DNA from: an uncultured bacterium
Lineage (GTDB): Bacteria > Cyanobacteriota > Vampirovibrionia > Gastranaerophilales > Gastranaerophilaceae
Reading direction: 5' to 3'
Assembly: GCA_950022695.1 (NCBI GenBank)
Contig: CATLLN010000001.1
Location: 450,539 to 514,538, forward strand
Length of the DNA: 64,000 bases
Of the stretch, positions 14,664 to 25,057 are shown piece after piece; positions within the stretch are counted from its first letter, which is position 1; every line of letters begins with the position of its first letter. The notes below the pieces were generated by a model. The model made no database searches. It was not told the origin of the DNA and worked only from the letters and a program-made list of their open reading frames with translations. The position numbers and the translations under genes are program-made.

Positions 14664-15368
14664 ATGGATAAAATTCAACCTGTTAATTCAATCAGCGCAT
14701 TTGATATTTATAAGGTTTTGTCATCTGAAAAACTTACAGATAATCAGAAAGCAGAGTTTCTTTATAAAAATTCTGCTGCAATAAAAAGTGTTGCGGAGAG
14801 TGAGATAACACGAGAAGAATTTAAGGAAATTATGGCAAACCGTCCGCTTATAAAATTTCGTCCGTTGAAAAATTCTTTTACGAAACAGGGCGATGATATT
14901 ATTTTAGCGCAGGCTCTTGATATAAATAAAAAAGATATTAATAAGTACATTGATTCTGTTATTGAAGGTAATTTTGAAATTCACGACAGACAGGATAAGG
15001 ATAATATTGAAAAGCTTAAGACTTATGTGTATCGACACGGAACAAAAGATCAGGTTATTGCGTTTTTGGAATATGAATTGTCAGATGTAAAGTTTGTTTT
15101 GAATAAGCTTTATAAGACTCTTGATATAAATACCAGCGGTAGTATGGCGGAATATTTTATGCGTCCGATTCACAGGATGGATAATATTACAATGGGAAAA
15201 CTTTATCGTGTTATTGATAAAAGTCTCAGAGATTCCAGAGAGCAAGGGGTTATAAGTGATGAAGAATTTAATATGACTGCAAAATGGGCGCTTGTAAAGA
15301 TTCATGATATTCAGAATAACTCAAAATTAATACATGCTTTTGATATTTATAAGGATTTAACTTCTTAG
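14664..15368 (+). CDS. Unknown 234-aa soluble helical protein
   Basis: An unrecognised, mostly helical, charged protein without signal peptide or membrane segments. The hexapeptide AFDIYK occurs near both ends (residues 12-17 and about 225-230), so the first and last helices are related. An AGGAG ribosome site precedes the ATG. It lies 45 bp after the DUF6582-like gene and could be co-transcribed with it. Confidence 0.65.
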   Translation: MDKIQPVNSISAFDIYKVLSSEKLTDNQKAEFLYKNSAAIKSVAESEITREEFKEIMANRPLIKFRPLKNSFTKQGDDIILAQALDINKKDINKYIDSVIEGNFEIHDRQDKDNIEKLKTYVYRHGTKDQVIAFLEYELSDVKFVLNKLYKTLDINTSGSMAEYFMRPIHRMDNITMGKLYRVIDKSLRDSREQGVISDEEFNMTAKWALVKIHDIQNNSKLIHAFDIYKDLTS

Positions 15369-15406
15369 TTTTGTAATATATACAGACCATTTTTTTATGT
15401 TTTTAT

Positions 15407-15435
15407 TTGAAATTTTTCTATAAAAGTAGTATAAT
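15407..15435 (+). promoter_or_regulatory. Sigma-70-type promoter of the symporter gene
   Basis: TTGAAA at 15407-15412, a 17-bp spacer, and a perfect TATAAT at 15430-15435, 50 bp before the ATG. Confidence 0.8.
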
Positions 15436-15484
15436 AAATAAGTCTAATAGTATTTATAGTAAGAAGAATTAAGAGGGTACTCAA

Positions 15485-16807
15485 ATGAAACTTCACATGC
15501 AGATTCTTATTGCCCTGGGTTTAGGTATTAAACGTAATTGGCATATTTTCTTTGGTATTATCGTAGGTATTCTTGTCGGAATAGTTTTACATAATCATCC
15601 AAATGCTTTTGTTGATAATGTTTTAACATTTATCGGTCAGGTGTTCATAAGATTGATTCAAATGGTAGTAATTCCACTAGTCGTATCAGCGATTATTATC
15701 GGGATTACAAGTGTTGGTGATAACAAGCAACTTGGTAAATTCGGTTCTAAAATGATTTTATATTATGGAATCCTGACAACAATTGCAGTAACAATCGGTT
15801 CAATTTTAGCTTTGCTTGTAAAACCGGGGGCAGGTGCGGCGCATTATATTTCAGCTAATATAGCTTCCGGAGTGCAATCATCTGTTGAGGCTGCTATGCA
15901 CGAACAACAAGGAAATATTTTGAATTTGTTCTTAAGTTTCATTCCTAATAATCCGTTTGAAGCTGTTGCATCAGGAAATATGGTTCCGATAATTTTATTT
16001 GTATTGCTTTTTGCTTTAGCTTTAGCAAGAGTTGGAGATGTGAATAGACCAATTGTGTCCTTTTTTGAATCTGTATTTGCTGCGACTATGAAAATTACGG
16101 ATTGGATTATGGTTTTTGCAGCACCTGGTGTATTTGCATTAACTGCAAGTGCAGTTTCAAGTTTCGGCGGCGGAATATTTGCAGCTATTTCTAAATATTT
16201 ATTGGTTTTAGTAGTTGGATTTATGCTTCAAATGTTTATTGTTTATCCGATATTTTTAAAATGTTTTTCAAAAGTTTCTGCAGTAATGTTGTTTTCAGCT
16301 ATTGCAGAAGCGATGATGGTTGCATTTGGTACAGCAAGTTCATCTGCGACATTACCTTTAACAATTGCTTGCTGTGAAAAACGCGGTATTTCTCATAAAA
16401 TTTCAAGTTTTGTATTGCCTTTGGGTGCTACATTAAACTTTGACGGTACTGCATTGTTACAAACTGTAGCTGTAATTTTCTTAGCACAAGCGTATGGTGT
16501 ACCTTTAACTCCGTTCCTTGTTATTCAAATTGCAGTATTGGCAATTGTAGCATCAAGTACTTGTGCAGGAATTCCTGGCGGTGGTTTGATTACTATTGCT
16601 CTAATACTTAACGGAATGGGCTTAAGTCCTGAACAATTGGTTGCAGGTTTTGCGTTCTTGTTCACAATAGAAAGACTTACAGATATGTTAAGAACAACAT
16701 TGAATATAACTTCAGATGCTGTTGTTGCGGCAACTATTGCGGATAATGAAAACGAAATCAATTATGACCTGTTAAATAACCCGCAAGCATATGAGGAAAT
16801 AGCATAA
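15485..16807 (+). CDS. Dicarboxylate/amino acid:cation symporter (DAACS family)
   Basis: A 440-residue inner-membrane transporter of the GltP/GltT/DctA family, which takes up glutamate, aspartate or C4-dicarboxylates with sodium or protons. It has the expected run of transmembrane helices, the serine-rich re-entrant loop (TASSSATLPLT), the GATLNFDGTALL segment of helix 7 and the second re-entrant loop (SSTCAGIPGGGLI). It is a single-gene unit with its own promoter and terminator. The substrate cannot be fixed by eye; aspartate or a C4 acid would suit the oxaloacetate decarboxylase encoded further on. Confidence 0.93.
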   Translation: MKLHMQILIALGLGIKRNWHIFFGIIVGILVGIVLHNHPNAFVDNVLTFIGQVFIRLIQMVVIPLVVSAIIIGITSVGDNKQLGKFGSKMILYYGILTTIAVTIGSILALLVKPGAGAAHYISANIASGVQSSVEAAMHEQQGNILNLFLSFIPNNPFEAVASGNMVPIILFVLLFALALARVGDVNRPIVSFFESVFAATMKITDWIMVFAAPGVFALTASAVSSFGGGIFAAISKYLLVLVVGFMLQMFIVYPIFLKCFSKVSAVMLFSAIAEAMMVAFGTASSSATLPLTIACCEKRGISHKISSFVLPLGATLNFDGTALLQTVAVIFLAQAYGVPLTPFLVIQIAVLAIVASSTCAGIPGGGLITIALILNGMGLSPEQLVAGFAFLFTIERLTDMLRTTLNITSDAVVAATIADNENEINYDLLNNPQAYEEIA

Positions 16808-16830
16808 TCATTTAAAATAATATAACTGTT

Positions 16831-16858
16831 AAAAAGCGTCCGAGTTCGGACGCTTTTT
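16831..16858 (+). terminator. Intrinsic terminator of the symporter gene
   Basis: The stem AAAAAGCGTCCGA / TCGGACGCTTTTT has a 2-base loop. Confidence 0.88.
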
Positions 16859-16862
16859 ATGT

Positions 16863-16874
16863 TATAATTTACTC
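16863..16874 (+). promoter_or_regulatory. -10 box placing the queF start at its AUG
   Basis: TATAAT at 16863-16868 is followed by exactly six bases and then ATG, as at rex and the 8399 thioesterase. No ribosome site is visible, so a leaderless mRNA is likely. Confidence 0.55.
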
Positions 16875-17777
16875 ATGGATATGTTAACAAATAAAATCGC
16901 ATCAGAGCATTTAGGTAAAAAAAGTAAGGGTAGTGAAAATTACGATTCATCATTACTTGTTGCAGTGCCAAGATTTGAAAACAGGCAGCAATATGGGATT
17001 ATGAACGATAATTTGCCGTTTAAAGGGTTTGATGTTTGGCATGCTTATGAGTTTTCGGCGCTCACATCGACCGGAATCCCTGTGACTCGTATTATGAAAC
17101 TGAAATATAACTGCGAAAGTGAATTTATTATTGAATCAAAGTCTTTAAAGCTTTACTTAAATTCGTTTAATATGACCCGTATTGGTGATGGTATGGAAGA
17201 TTGTTTGAATCAATGTAAGAAAATGATTGAAAAGGATTTGTCTTCATTACTAAAGTGTACGGTGGAAGTTAATTTTCTTGAAAATAATGCTAAAAAAGTT
17301 GAAATTTTTGAAAATTTCCAAAATATAATGGACTTTGTTGATGATAGAACACTTATAATTGATAAGTTTAAAGAAGCTCCGGAAGTGATTCAAGTCGAAT
17401 CGCTTAATGATAAGAAAGCGTATTATTTAAAATTCGATTCACTTCGTTCAAATTGCAGGGTTACACATCAGCCTGATTTTGGAGATGTTTTTATTTATTA
17501 CAATTCGTCAAAGCATATAAATGAATCATCACTTGTCAAATATTTATCATCATTTCGTTCAGAATTTCATTTCCACGAGGAGTGCTGTGAGATGATTTAT
17601 AAAAGATTGTATGATTTACTGGATAATGAGGATGAATTGTTTGTTTGCGCATTATATACACGTCGCGGTGGAATAGATATCTGTCCTGCTCGATGGAGTA
17701 AAGAAGTTAAGTTCGATGATGTTCCCTATTTAGCTGATGTGTGTGTGTTTGCAAAATCAGGTTTAAAAAGTTGTTAA
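16875..17777 (+). CDS. queF: NADPH-dependent 7-cyano-7-deazaguanine reductase
   Basis: QueF reduces preQ0 to preQ1 in queuosine tRNA modification. At 300 aa this is the long, bimodular (E. coli-type) form. It shows IESKSLKLYLNSFN, the catalytic Cys in NCRVTHQPDFGDV with the following Asp, the FHEECCEMIYKRL segment and the C-terminal RRGGIDICPAR. The other queuosine genes are not nearby. The start has a -10 box six bases upstream and no ribosome site. Confidence 0.94.
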   Translation: MDMLTNKIASEHLGKKSKGSENYDSSLLVAVPRFENRQQYGIMNDNLPFKGFDVWHAYEFSALTSTGIPVTRIMKLKYNCESEFIIESKSLKLYLNSFNMTRIGDGMEDCLNQCKKMIEKDLSSLLKCTVEVNFLENNAKKVEIFENFQNIMDFVDDRTLIIDKFKEAPEVIQVESLNDKKAYYLKFDSLRSNCRVTHQPDFGDVFIYYNSSKHINESSLVKYLSSFRSEFHFHEECCEMIYKRLYDLLDNEDELFVCALYTRRGGIDICPARWSKEVKFDDVPYLADVCVFAKSGLKSC

Positions 17778-17779
17778 AG

Positions 17780-18469
17780 TTATTTATGAGGAGTTTGCTC
17801 TTCATTAAAATTTAAACCGCCTCCATTTATATATAAAGAAGAACAAGAAATTCCTGTTCCTTTTTTACAGTCATTAATAGGGTTGTCGGTATAGAATCTT
17901 GTAGCAAAACCATTTTGCATTAAAACAAGAAAAAATATATCTTTACCTACTTGATTAGGACCGGAAAGCCCGTTTACATCAACTTGAACCCACCCGCAAC
18001 TGTTTAAATTACCATTTAAATTGTTTACTTTATCCAATTCATCGTAAGTTACACAGTTGTTATAATGATATCTGAATTTTACAGAATAACCTCGCAATGC
18101 CATAAAAGCAGGCCATTTCCCATTAACATTAGTTTTTAATACTTGTTCTGTATTATTCAGATATTTAGATTTTACCTGACATTTATTTGGTATAGCTTCA
18201 TTACATATATGTGAAATTTTTATTTTTTTTACAAACTGATCTCTAAAACATTTATCATCCATGCTTTTGCATAGCAATAAAGGAGATGAATCGTCTTCTT
18301 CAAGAAGTCTGAGTGCTTGGTTTAATTCACTGAAAATCTTTTTATATTGTGATTTATAACTGATTTCTTGTATTTTTGCCATAAGTGTCGGAATAGTCAT
18401 GGCGGCAACAACACCGATTATGCCAAGTGTTGTTAGAACCTCTGCTAAGGTAAATCCTTTATATTTCAT
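17780..18469 (-). CDS. Type IV prepilin-like protein (orphan), divergent to an XRE gene
   Basis: The N terminus MKYKG/FTLAEVLTTLGIIGVVAA is a perfect prepilin signal: Gly before the cut, Phe at +1, Glu at +5, then a hydrophobic helix. The 229-residue protein has paired cysteines in the C-terminal domain (CGWVQVD, CKKGTGISC) and a DVNGLSGPNQVGKDIF segment typical of such pseudopilins. The ATG has a TTGGAG ribosome site. It is divergent from an XRE regulator over a palindrome-rich spacer and convergent with queF (2-bp gap). Confidence 0.9.
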   Translation of the reverse strand: MKYKGFTLAEVLTTLGIIGVVAAMTIPTLMAKIQEISYKSQYKKIFSELNQALRLLEEDDSSPLLLCKSMDDKCFRDQFVKKIKISHICNEAIPNKCQVKSKYLNNTEQVLKTNVNGKWPAFMALRGYSVKFRYHYNNCVTYDELDKVNNLNGNLNSCGWVQVDVNGLSGPNQVGKDIFFLVLMQNGFATRFYTDNPINDCKKGTGISCSSLYINGGGLNFNEEQTPHK

Positions 18470-18508
18470 ATTATCTCCAAATATTATAATATATTATTAT
18501 ATTAATTA

Positions 18509-18545
18509 TAATACATTATAATGTATTAATCAATATATGATTGAT
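18509..18545. promoter_or_regulatory. Palindromic operator candidate between prepilin and XRE genes
   Basis: A perfect 20-bp palindrome with the core ATACATTATAATGTAT (arms from 18509 to 18528) is followed by ATCAAT-ATATG-ATTGAT (18529-18545). Both lie in the 87-bp spacer between the divergent genes, where an autoregulating XRE protein would bind. Confidence 0.5.
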
Positions 18546-18556
18546 AACATTAGAAT

Positions 18557-18778
18557 ATGAAAAATGAAGAATTTCTTAAAGAATTTGGCTTAAGGGTTAA
18601 ATTTTATCGCATAAAAAAAGGGTTAACTCAAGCTCAAATTGGTGAATTTGTTGAGATTTCAGAACATCGTATAAGCCAGATAGAGAACGGCAAATGTAAT
18701 CTTACACTGAAAACTGTTAATAAATTATCAGATGCTCTGGGGGTTGTTTCTGCTAAATTATTTGATTTTTCGGATTAG
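18557..18778 (+). CDS. XRE-family helix-turn-helix regulator
   Basis: A 73-residue single-domain Cro/CI-type protein: FGLRVKFYRIKKGLTQAQIG, then EISEHRISQIENGKCNLTLK and the last helices LSDALGVVSAKLFDF. It is divergent to the prepilin at 17780-18469, as in the pair at 6756-7744. The two XRE proteins are clearly related in the helix-turn-helix. It probably controls the prepilin and itself. No ribosome site is obvious. Confidence 0.88.
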   Translation: MKNEEFLKEFGLRVKFYRIKKGLTQAQIGEFVEISEHRISQIENGKCNLTLKTVNKLSDALGVVSAKLFDFSD

Positions 18779-18800
18779 TTAATTTATAGTAATTAAGAAT

Positions 18801-19142
18801 ATGAATAATAGGGAATTAGGAAACAAAGGGGAAGATTTAGCTTGTGAATACCTGATAAAAAACGGGTATGAAATTTTGGAGCGGAACAAACATTTTTCTA
18901 AACTTTGTGAAATTGATATTATTGCAAAATATAAAAATAAAATTGTTTTTGTAGAGGTTAAAACCCGTAAAACGGATGCTTTTGGAATGCCAATGGAGGC
19001 AATAACAAGAACAAAATATAACAATATAAAAACAGGAGTTTTGAACTATATATCCGAATGCAAAATAAAAAATTATCAAATTGATGCAATTGGAATAACG
19101 TTACAGCCAAAATTAAAAATTGAACATTTGAAAAATATATAG
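18801..19142 (+). CDS. YraN/UPF0102 family nuclease-like protein
   Basis: A 113-residue protein of the UPF0102 family, which has the restriction-endonuclease-like fold: GNKGEDLACEYLIKNGYEIL, then CEIDIIAKY and FVEVKTRK, with the metal-binding Glu/Asp/Lys residues intact. It is widespread and conserved, with unclear cellular role. It lies 22 bp after the XRE gene. Confidence 0.92.
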   Translation: MNNRELGNKGEDLACEYLIKNGYEILERNKHFSKLCEIDIIAKYKNKIVFVEVKTRKTDAFGMPMEAITRTKYNNIKTGVLNYISECKIKNYQIDAIGITLQPKLKIEHLKNI

Positions 19143-19183
19143 TATAATCTGTTACAAGTTAAGTGTAAATAAGGAGAAAAATC

Positions 19184-19974
19184 ATGAAAAACAGAACAGA
19201 ATTAGAAAAACGGGGGGGGGTAACCTTAAAAGCCTTAATTTAGGTGCGTTTCAGTTATCTCCTTTCAAGCGTAACGTCATCCTGAATGACAGTAAGCGAA
19301 ATGCACTAATCAAATTATCTGCATTTACTTTAGCTGAAGTTTTAATTACCCTTGGTATCATTGGTGTAGTTGCGGCAATGACTATTCCAAATTTGATGCA
19401 AAAATGCTTTGAAATCCAAACAGTTACACGATTTAAGGAAGTTACTTCAATATTATCTCAGGCAATGAGACTTGCTGTCGAGGATAATGGTGAAGTTTCA
19501 AGCTGGGGTAATGTTACTAATACTGAAGCTGGCGCTTTAGCTATTGCAAAGAATTTGAAACCTTATCTAAAACTGGCACATGATTGTGGTGCATTAGACC
19601 CAAAGGGAATATGCATTTATCCAAATACTTATTATTTAAAAAATGGAAATAAGCATGTAGGTTACGCTGCAAGCAAAAATTATTATAAAATTATTTTAAT
19701 GAATGGTTCATCAGTTTGGTGGAGAGGAAAGTTAGATAGCGACACTGCTAAAAATGGCGAGGTTCCAATAATGGCATTTTTCTTTGATATTAATGGCAAA
19801 AAACTTCCAAATATTATTGGTCAGGATGTATTTCAGTTTTTCTATTATGAAAACTATGGTTTGATACCAAATGGCTGGAATAAGCAGGATGAATGTCTAA
19901 AACCCTCAAGCAGCGGTTTTTCTTGTACATATTATTTGTTTAAAAATGGCAAATTGGATTATATGAAAAAATAA
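19184..19974 (+). CDS. Type IV prepilin-like protein, out of frame at a nine-G run (phase-variable or broken)
   Basis: The ATG at 19184 has an AAGGAG ribosome site, but its frame stops after 19 codons (TAG at 19241-19243), past a run of nine G (19212-19220). The prepilin helix FTLAEVLITLGIIGVV lies in the frame one base away, which is open from the G run to 19974 and has no ATG, GTG or TTG before the helix. Ten G would fuse the two into one prepilin with an unusually long 47-residue leader and Ala before the cut. The rest is a typical C-terminal pseudopilin domain. Either slipped-strand switching or a sequencing error in the homopolymer could explain this. Confidence 0.7.
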
Positions 19975-20052
19975 TAAATTCTAAGATTATGGTTAATTTA
20001 ATTCTTTTATAGTAAAATACCGGTATAAGGATATTTTTAGGGAGAAATTAAA

Positions 20053-20892
20053 ATGTTAAGAGGACCATTTTTAGATAGAACTTGGATGGCGCAAAATCCG
20101 GATTATGATTCATCAGATATTATAATGCTTGGATTACCGTTTGATGGAACTGTTTCATATCGACCGGGTTCGCGTTTTGCACCGGAACAAATTCGTCTTG
20201 CAAGCTGGGGATTGGAAGAGTATTCTCCGGTTTTTGATAAAGAACTGGGCGAAGTTAATTTCCATGATGCAGGAGATTTAGAATTCCCGCTCGGTAATAC
20301 TTATAAAACCTTAGAACAAATTGAACAAAATGTTGAAGATATCTATAAAGACGGAAAACGTGTTTTTGGTATTGGCGGAGAACATCTTGTGACTTTACCT
20401 GAGGTTAAAGCAGTATCTAAATTTTATGATGATTTGGCAGTTGTTCATTTTGATGCTCATACGGATTTAAGAGAAGAATATATGGGTGAAGAAATGTCGC
20501 ATAGTGCTGTTATTCGTCATATTTCAAAATTCGTAAAACCTGAAAATATCAAACAGGTTGGAATTCGTTCAGGAATGAAAGAAGAATGGGAATTTATGGC
20601 AAAACATAATACTTTGTGTCATAAATATTCTGATTTAGACTCTTTGAAGGGTAAAAATGTATTTATTACAGTGGATTTAGATTGCCTTGATACATCAATA
20701 ATGCCGGGTACGGGTACTCCTGAAGTCGGAGGAATGAGCTTTGATGAACTTATTGGTTGGTTTAAATATCTGAAAGATTTCAATATTGTTGGAGCTGATG
20801 TTGTTGAGCTTGCACCTGATTATGATGCAACCGGTGCTTCTACTGCTGTTGCAACCAAAGTTATCAGAGAACTTTTAATGATTATGGGGTAA
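20053..20892 (+). CDS. speB: Agmatinase (ureohydrolase family)
   Basis: SpeB hydrolyses agmatine to putrescine and urea using two Mn ions. The 279-residue protein has the metal ligands in GGEHLVT, HFDAHTDLR and TVDLDCLDTS, and the GTGTPEVGGMSF substrate loop. The usual Pro after the last metal-binding Asp is Thr here. The family also includes other guanidino hydrolases, so agmatine is the most probable but not the only possible substrate. It has a GGGAG ribosome site and is followed 12 bp later by ligA. Confidence 0.9.
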   Translation: MLRGPFLDRTWMAQNPDYDSSDIIMLGLPFDGTVSYRPGSRFAPEQIRLASWGLEEYSPVFDKELGEVNFHDAGDLEFPLGNTYKTLEQIEQNVEDIYKDGKRVFGIGGEHLVTLPEVKAVSKFYDDLAVVHFDAHTDLREEYMGEEMSHSAVIRHISKFVKPENIKQVGIRSGMKEEWEFMAKHNTLCHKYSDLDSLKGKNVFITVDLDCLDTSIMPGTGTPEVGGMSFDELIGWFKYLKDFNIVGADVVELAPDYDATGASTAVATKVIRELLMIMG

Positions 20893-22902
<2,010 letters not shown>

Positions 22903-22915
22903 AAAAGGATTTATT

Positions 22916-23389
22916 ATGAAAGTAGTTCAAATTAATGGTATAAAAGGTTTAATAACAGCTCTATTCATTGGAGTATGTTTATTTGCAGGTTTTGTAATTT
23001 TTCCTGGGTATGTAGCTATGACATTATGGAATAAGTATCTTGTTGCAAACTTGATGTTTCCTGCATTAAATCTTATACAAGGTGTTCTTTTATGGGGAAT
23101 TGCAGCTATTACTTTTTGCATAATTTCAAAACAAGAACTTGCAGTTTCACTGAAAAGTACACCTGATTTGACTGATGAAGAGCTTGAATCTATTATTAAA
23201 AAAGCAAAAAGCAATGCTCAAATGAAAATGATGAATAAAATTAATTCAAAATCAGATAAGTTTGAGTTGCAAAAAGATGATATTTCTAATACTACACTAA
23301 TCGAAAAGGATTCATTTGTATCTTCTCCAATTTCTATTAATAAAAAAAATGAACAAAAAGACGAAGAATCCGTTTCTAATATAAAGTAG
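22916..23389 (+). CDS. Small two-helix membrane protein of unknown function
   Basis: A 157-residue protein with two transmembrane helices (about residues 10-34 and 45-68) and a charged cytoplasmic tail containing an acidic DLTDEELESIIKKAKSN helix followed by Ser/Asp/Lys-rich disorder. Family not recognised. It follows ligA by 13 bp and precedes the SIMPL gene by 23 bp, so it is probably in one operon with both. Confidence 0.75.
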   Translation: MKVVQINGIKGLITALFIGVCLFAGFVIFPGYVAMTLWNKYLVANLMFPALNLIQGVLLWGIAAITFCIISKQELAVSLKSTPDLTDEELESIIKKAKSNAQMKMMNKINSKSDKFELQKDDISNTTLIEKDSFVSSPISINKKNEQKDEESVSNIK

Positions 23390-23412
23390 TTTAGTATGGA
23401 GGTATTATATTT

Positions 23413-24183
23413 ATGAAAAAGATTATTATTGCATCATTTTGTACAGCATTATTAACTGTACCGTTTGCGGCATTGCCTGCAGGGGCTATTAATAATATTG
23501 ATGAAGCTTCAAAACGCGGATATGTTTCCGTTTCTTATACTGCAGAAAAAGAAGTTGCACCGGATACTGTTGAAATTTCAGTTGCTGTTAGAACAGATGA
23601 TAAAAAATCTATGCAGGAAGCATCAAGAAAAAATAAAGAAATTTCCGATAAGGTTTATGCGTACCTGAAAAGTATGATAAATCCTGCAAACGGGGATTAT
23701 ATCAAAACATCTAATTATTCAGCTTCTCCGAGTTATACATATAACAGCGGAAAAAGATACTTAGATAAATATGTTGTATCTAACAATATCATTGTTCACA
23801 CAAAATCTATTGATAAAATTTCAACACTTATAGATAAGTCTATTGCTCTAGGGGCAACAGATATTGATAGTTTGAATTTTAGTCTTGCAGAAAAAGATGC
23901 TCAATGTGCTGAACTTTTAACAACTGCTACTAAAAATGCCAGAAAAAGAGCAGATATAGTTGCAGCTGCTTCAGGTTCTTCTATTATTGGTATTAAAAAT
24001 ATTGAAACTTCTTGTTCTGTAAATCGTACAGGAGGTAATTTTAATTACGCGCGCAATACATTGATGATGGCAAAATCTGCAGGCGCAATGGAAGATGGAG
24101 TAATGGCAGAAGCTGCTCCTAATATTGAAGCCGGTGTGATTAGAGTTTATTCAAATGTTAATGCACAATTTTATTTAAAATAA
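23413..24183 (+). CDS. SIMPL-domain (DUF541) secreted protein
   Basis: A 256-residue exported protein: a signal peptide of about 25 residues (KIIIASFCTALLTVPFAALP) precedes a SIMPL/DUF541 domain, seen as GYVSVSYTAEKEVAPDTVEI near the start and the repeated DKISTLIDKSIALGATDIDS module. Family members such as BP26/YggE form periplasmic oligomers linked to stress resistance, but the molecular role is poorly defined. It ends the speB-ligA unit and is followed by a strong terminator. Confidence 0.9.
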   Translation: MKKIIIASFCTALLTVPFAALPAGAINNIDEASKRGYVSVSYTAEKEVAPDTVEISVAVRTDDKKSMQEASRKNKEISDKVYAYLKSMINPANGDYIKTSNYSASPSYTYNSGKRYLDKYVVSNNIIVHTKSIDKISTLIDKSIALGATDIDSLNFSLAEKDAQCAELLTTATKNARKRADIVAAASGSSIIGIKNIETSCSVNRTGGNFNYARNTLMMAKSAGAMEDGVMAEAAPNIEAGVIRVYSNVNAQFYLK

Positions 24184-24196
24184 TTAAATTTGCTAA

Positions 24197-24238
24197 TAAA
24201 AAAAAAGAGACGCAATTAAAATTGCGTCTCTTTTTTTA
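24197..24238. terminator. Bidirectional intrinsic terminator
   Basis: The stem GAGACGCAAT / ATTGCGTCTC with a TAAA loop is flanked by long A and T runs, between convergent genes. Confidence 0.9.
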
Positions 24239-24239
24239 T

Positions 24240-24479
24240 TTAGATTTTTCTTTTACCTTCGTTCAACCAAGGTGCTGATTCAAGGTCATTAATGTTATAT
24301 TTTAGTAAATAATCACTTCCATCCTGTTTATAAACATTTGTGTCTTTAGTTTTTTGACTTACAGGTTTTGTTTCTTGAGTTTTTTGAGCAGGTTTTTTGT
24401 TATAGTTTGCGTTTGCTGCTACTGCTGCAATTTGGGTTTGAAATAACATTAATGCTAAAATGATTGCTAATTTTTTCAT
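24240..24479 (-). CDS. Small exported protein (79 aa)
   Basis: A signal peptide (KKLAIILALMLFQTQIAAVA) is followed by a short Lys/Gln/Thr-rich linker and a conserved-looking end, YLLKYNINDLESAPWLNEGK. It has a GGAG ribosome site. Likely periplasmic or extracellular, function unknown. It follows apt by 27 bp on the same strand and may share its transcript. Confidence 0.75.
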   Translation of the reverse strand: MKKLAIILALMLFQTQIAAVAANANYNKKPAQKTQETKPVSQKTKDTNVYKQDGSDYLLKYNINDLESAPWLNEGKRKI

Positions 24480-24506
24480 TGTTGTATCTCCTGAATTACT
24501 AAGATA

Positions 24507-25040
24507 TTAGTATTTTAACATAGAAATTACTTTTCCGCAATTGTCAAGTTTTTCGTTACCGCCAAGTGCACAAAGTTCAATTAAAAATGCTGCCCCAACA
24601 AGGTTTCCGCCTGCTTTTCTGACTAAGTTACAAGCTGCTTTAGCAGTACCACCAGTTGCAAGTAAGTCGTCAACAACTAAAACATTTGCTCCCGGTTCAA
24701 TTGCATCAGCGTGGATTTCGATTGTATCTGAACCGTATTCCAAATCGTATGATTCTTTAATTGTTTCAGCCGGAAGTTTGTTTGGTTTTCTAATTGGAAT
24801 AAATCCGCAGTTTAATTTATACGCCATTGGCATACCAAAGATAAATCCGCGACTTTCAATCCCTGCAATGTAATCAATTTTTACATCTTTATACTGATCG
24901 CAAAGATAGTCAACCATAACTTTCATTGTTTCAGCGTCTTTTAATCCTGTTGTGATGTCTCTGAAAATAATTCCTTCTTTAGGAAAATTTTCAACTGCAC
25001 GGATTTTATTTTTTACATCTTCAATTGATAATGTTGTCAT
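24507..25040 (-). CDS. apt: Adenine phosphoribosyltransferase
   Basis: Apt salvages adenine to AMP using PRPP. The 177-residue protein has FPKEGIIFRDIT at the start, ESRGFIFG, and the PRPP-binding motif VLVVDDLLATGGTA. Its length and start (GGAG ribosome site) fit the family. It is 17 bp downstream of the glycosyltransferase gene. Confidence 0.96.
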   Translation of the reverse strand: MTTLSIEDVKNKIRAVENFPKEGIIFRDITTGLKDAETMKVMVDYLCDQYKDVKIDYIAGIESRGFIFGMPMAYKLNCGFIPIRKPNKLPAETIKESYDLEYGSDTIEIHADAIEPGANVLVVDDLLATGGTAKAACNLVRKAGGNLVGAAFLIELCALGGNEKLDNCGKVISMLKY

Positions 25041-25057
25041 TTTTATTCTCCTATTTA

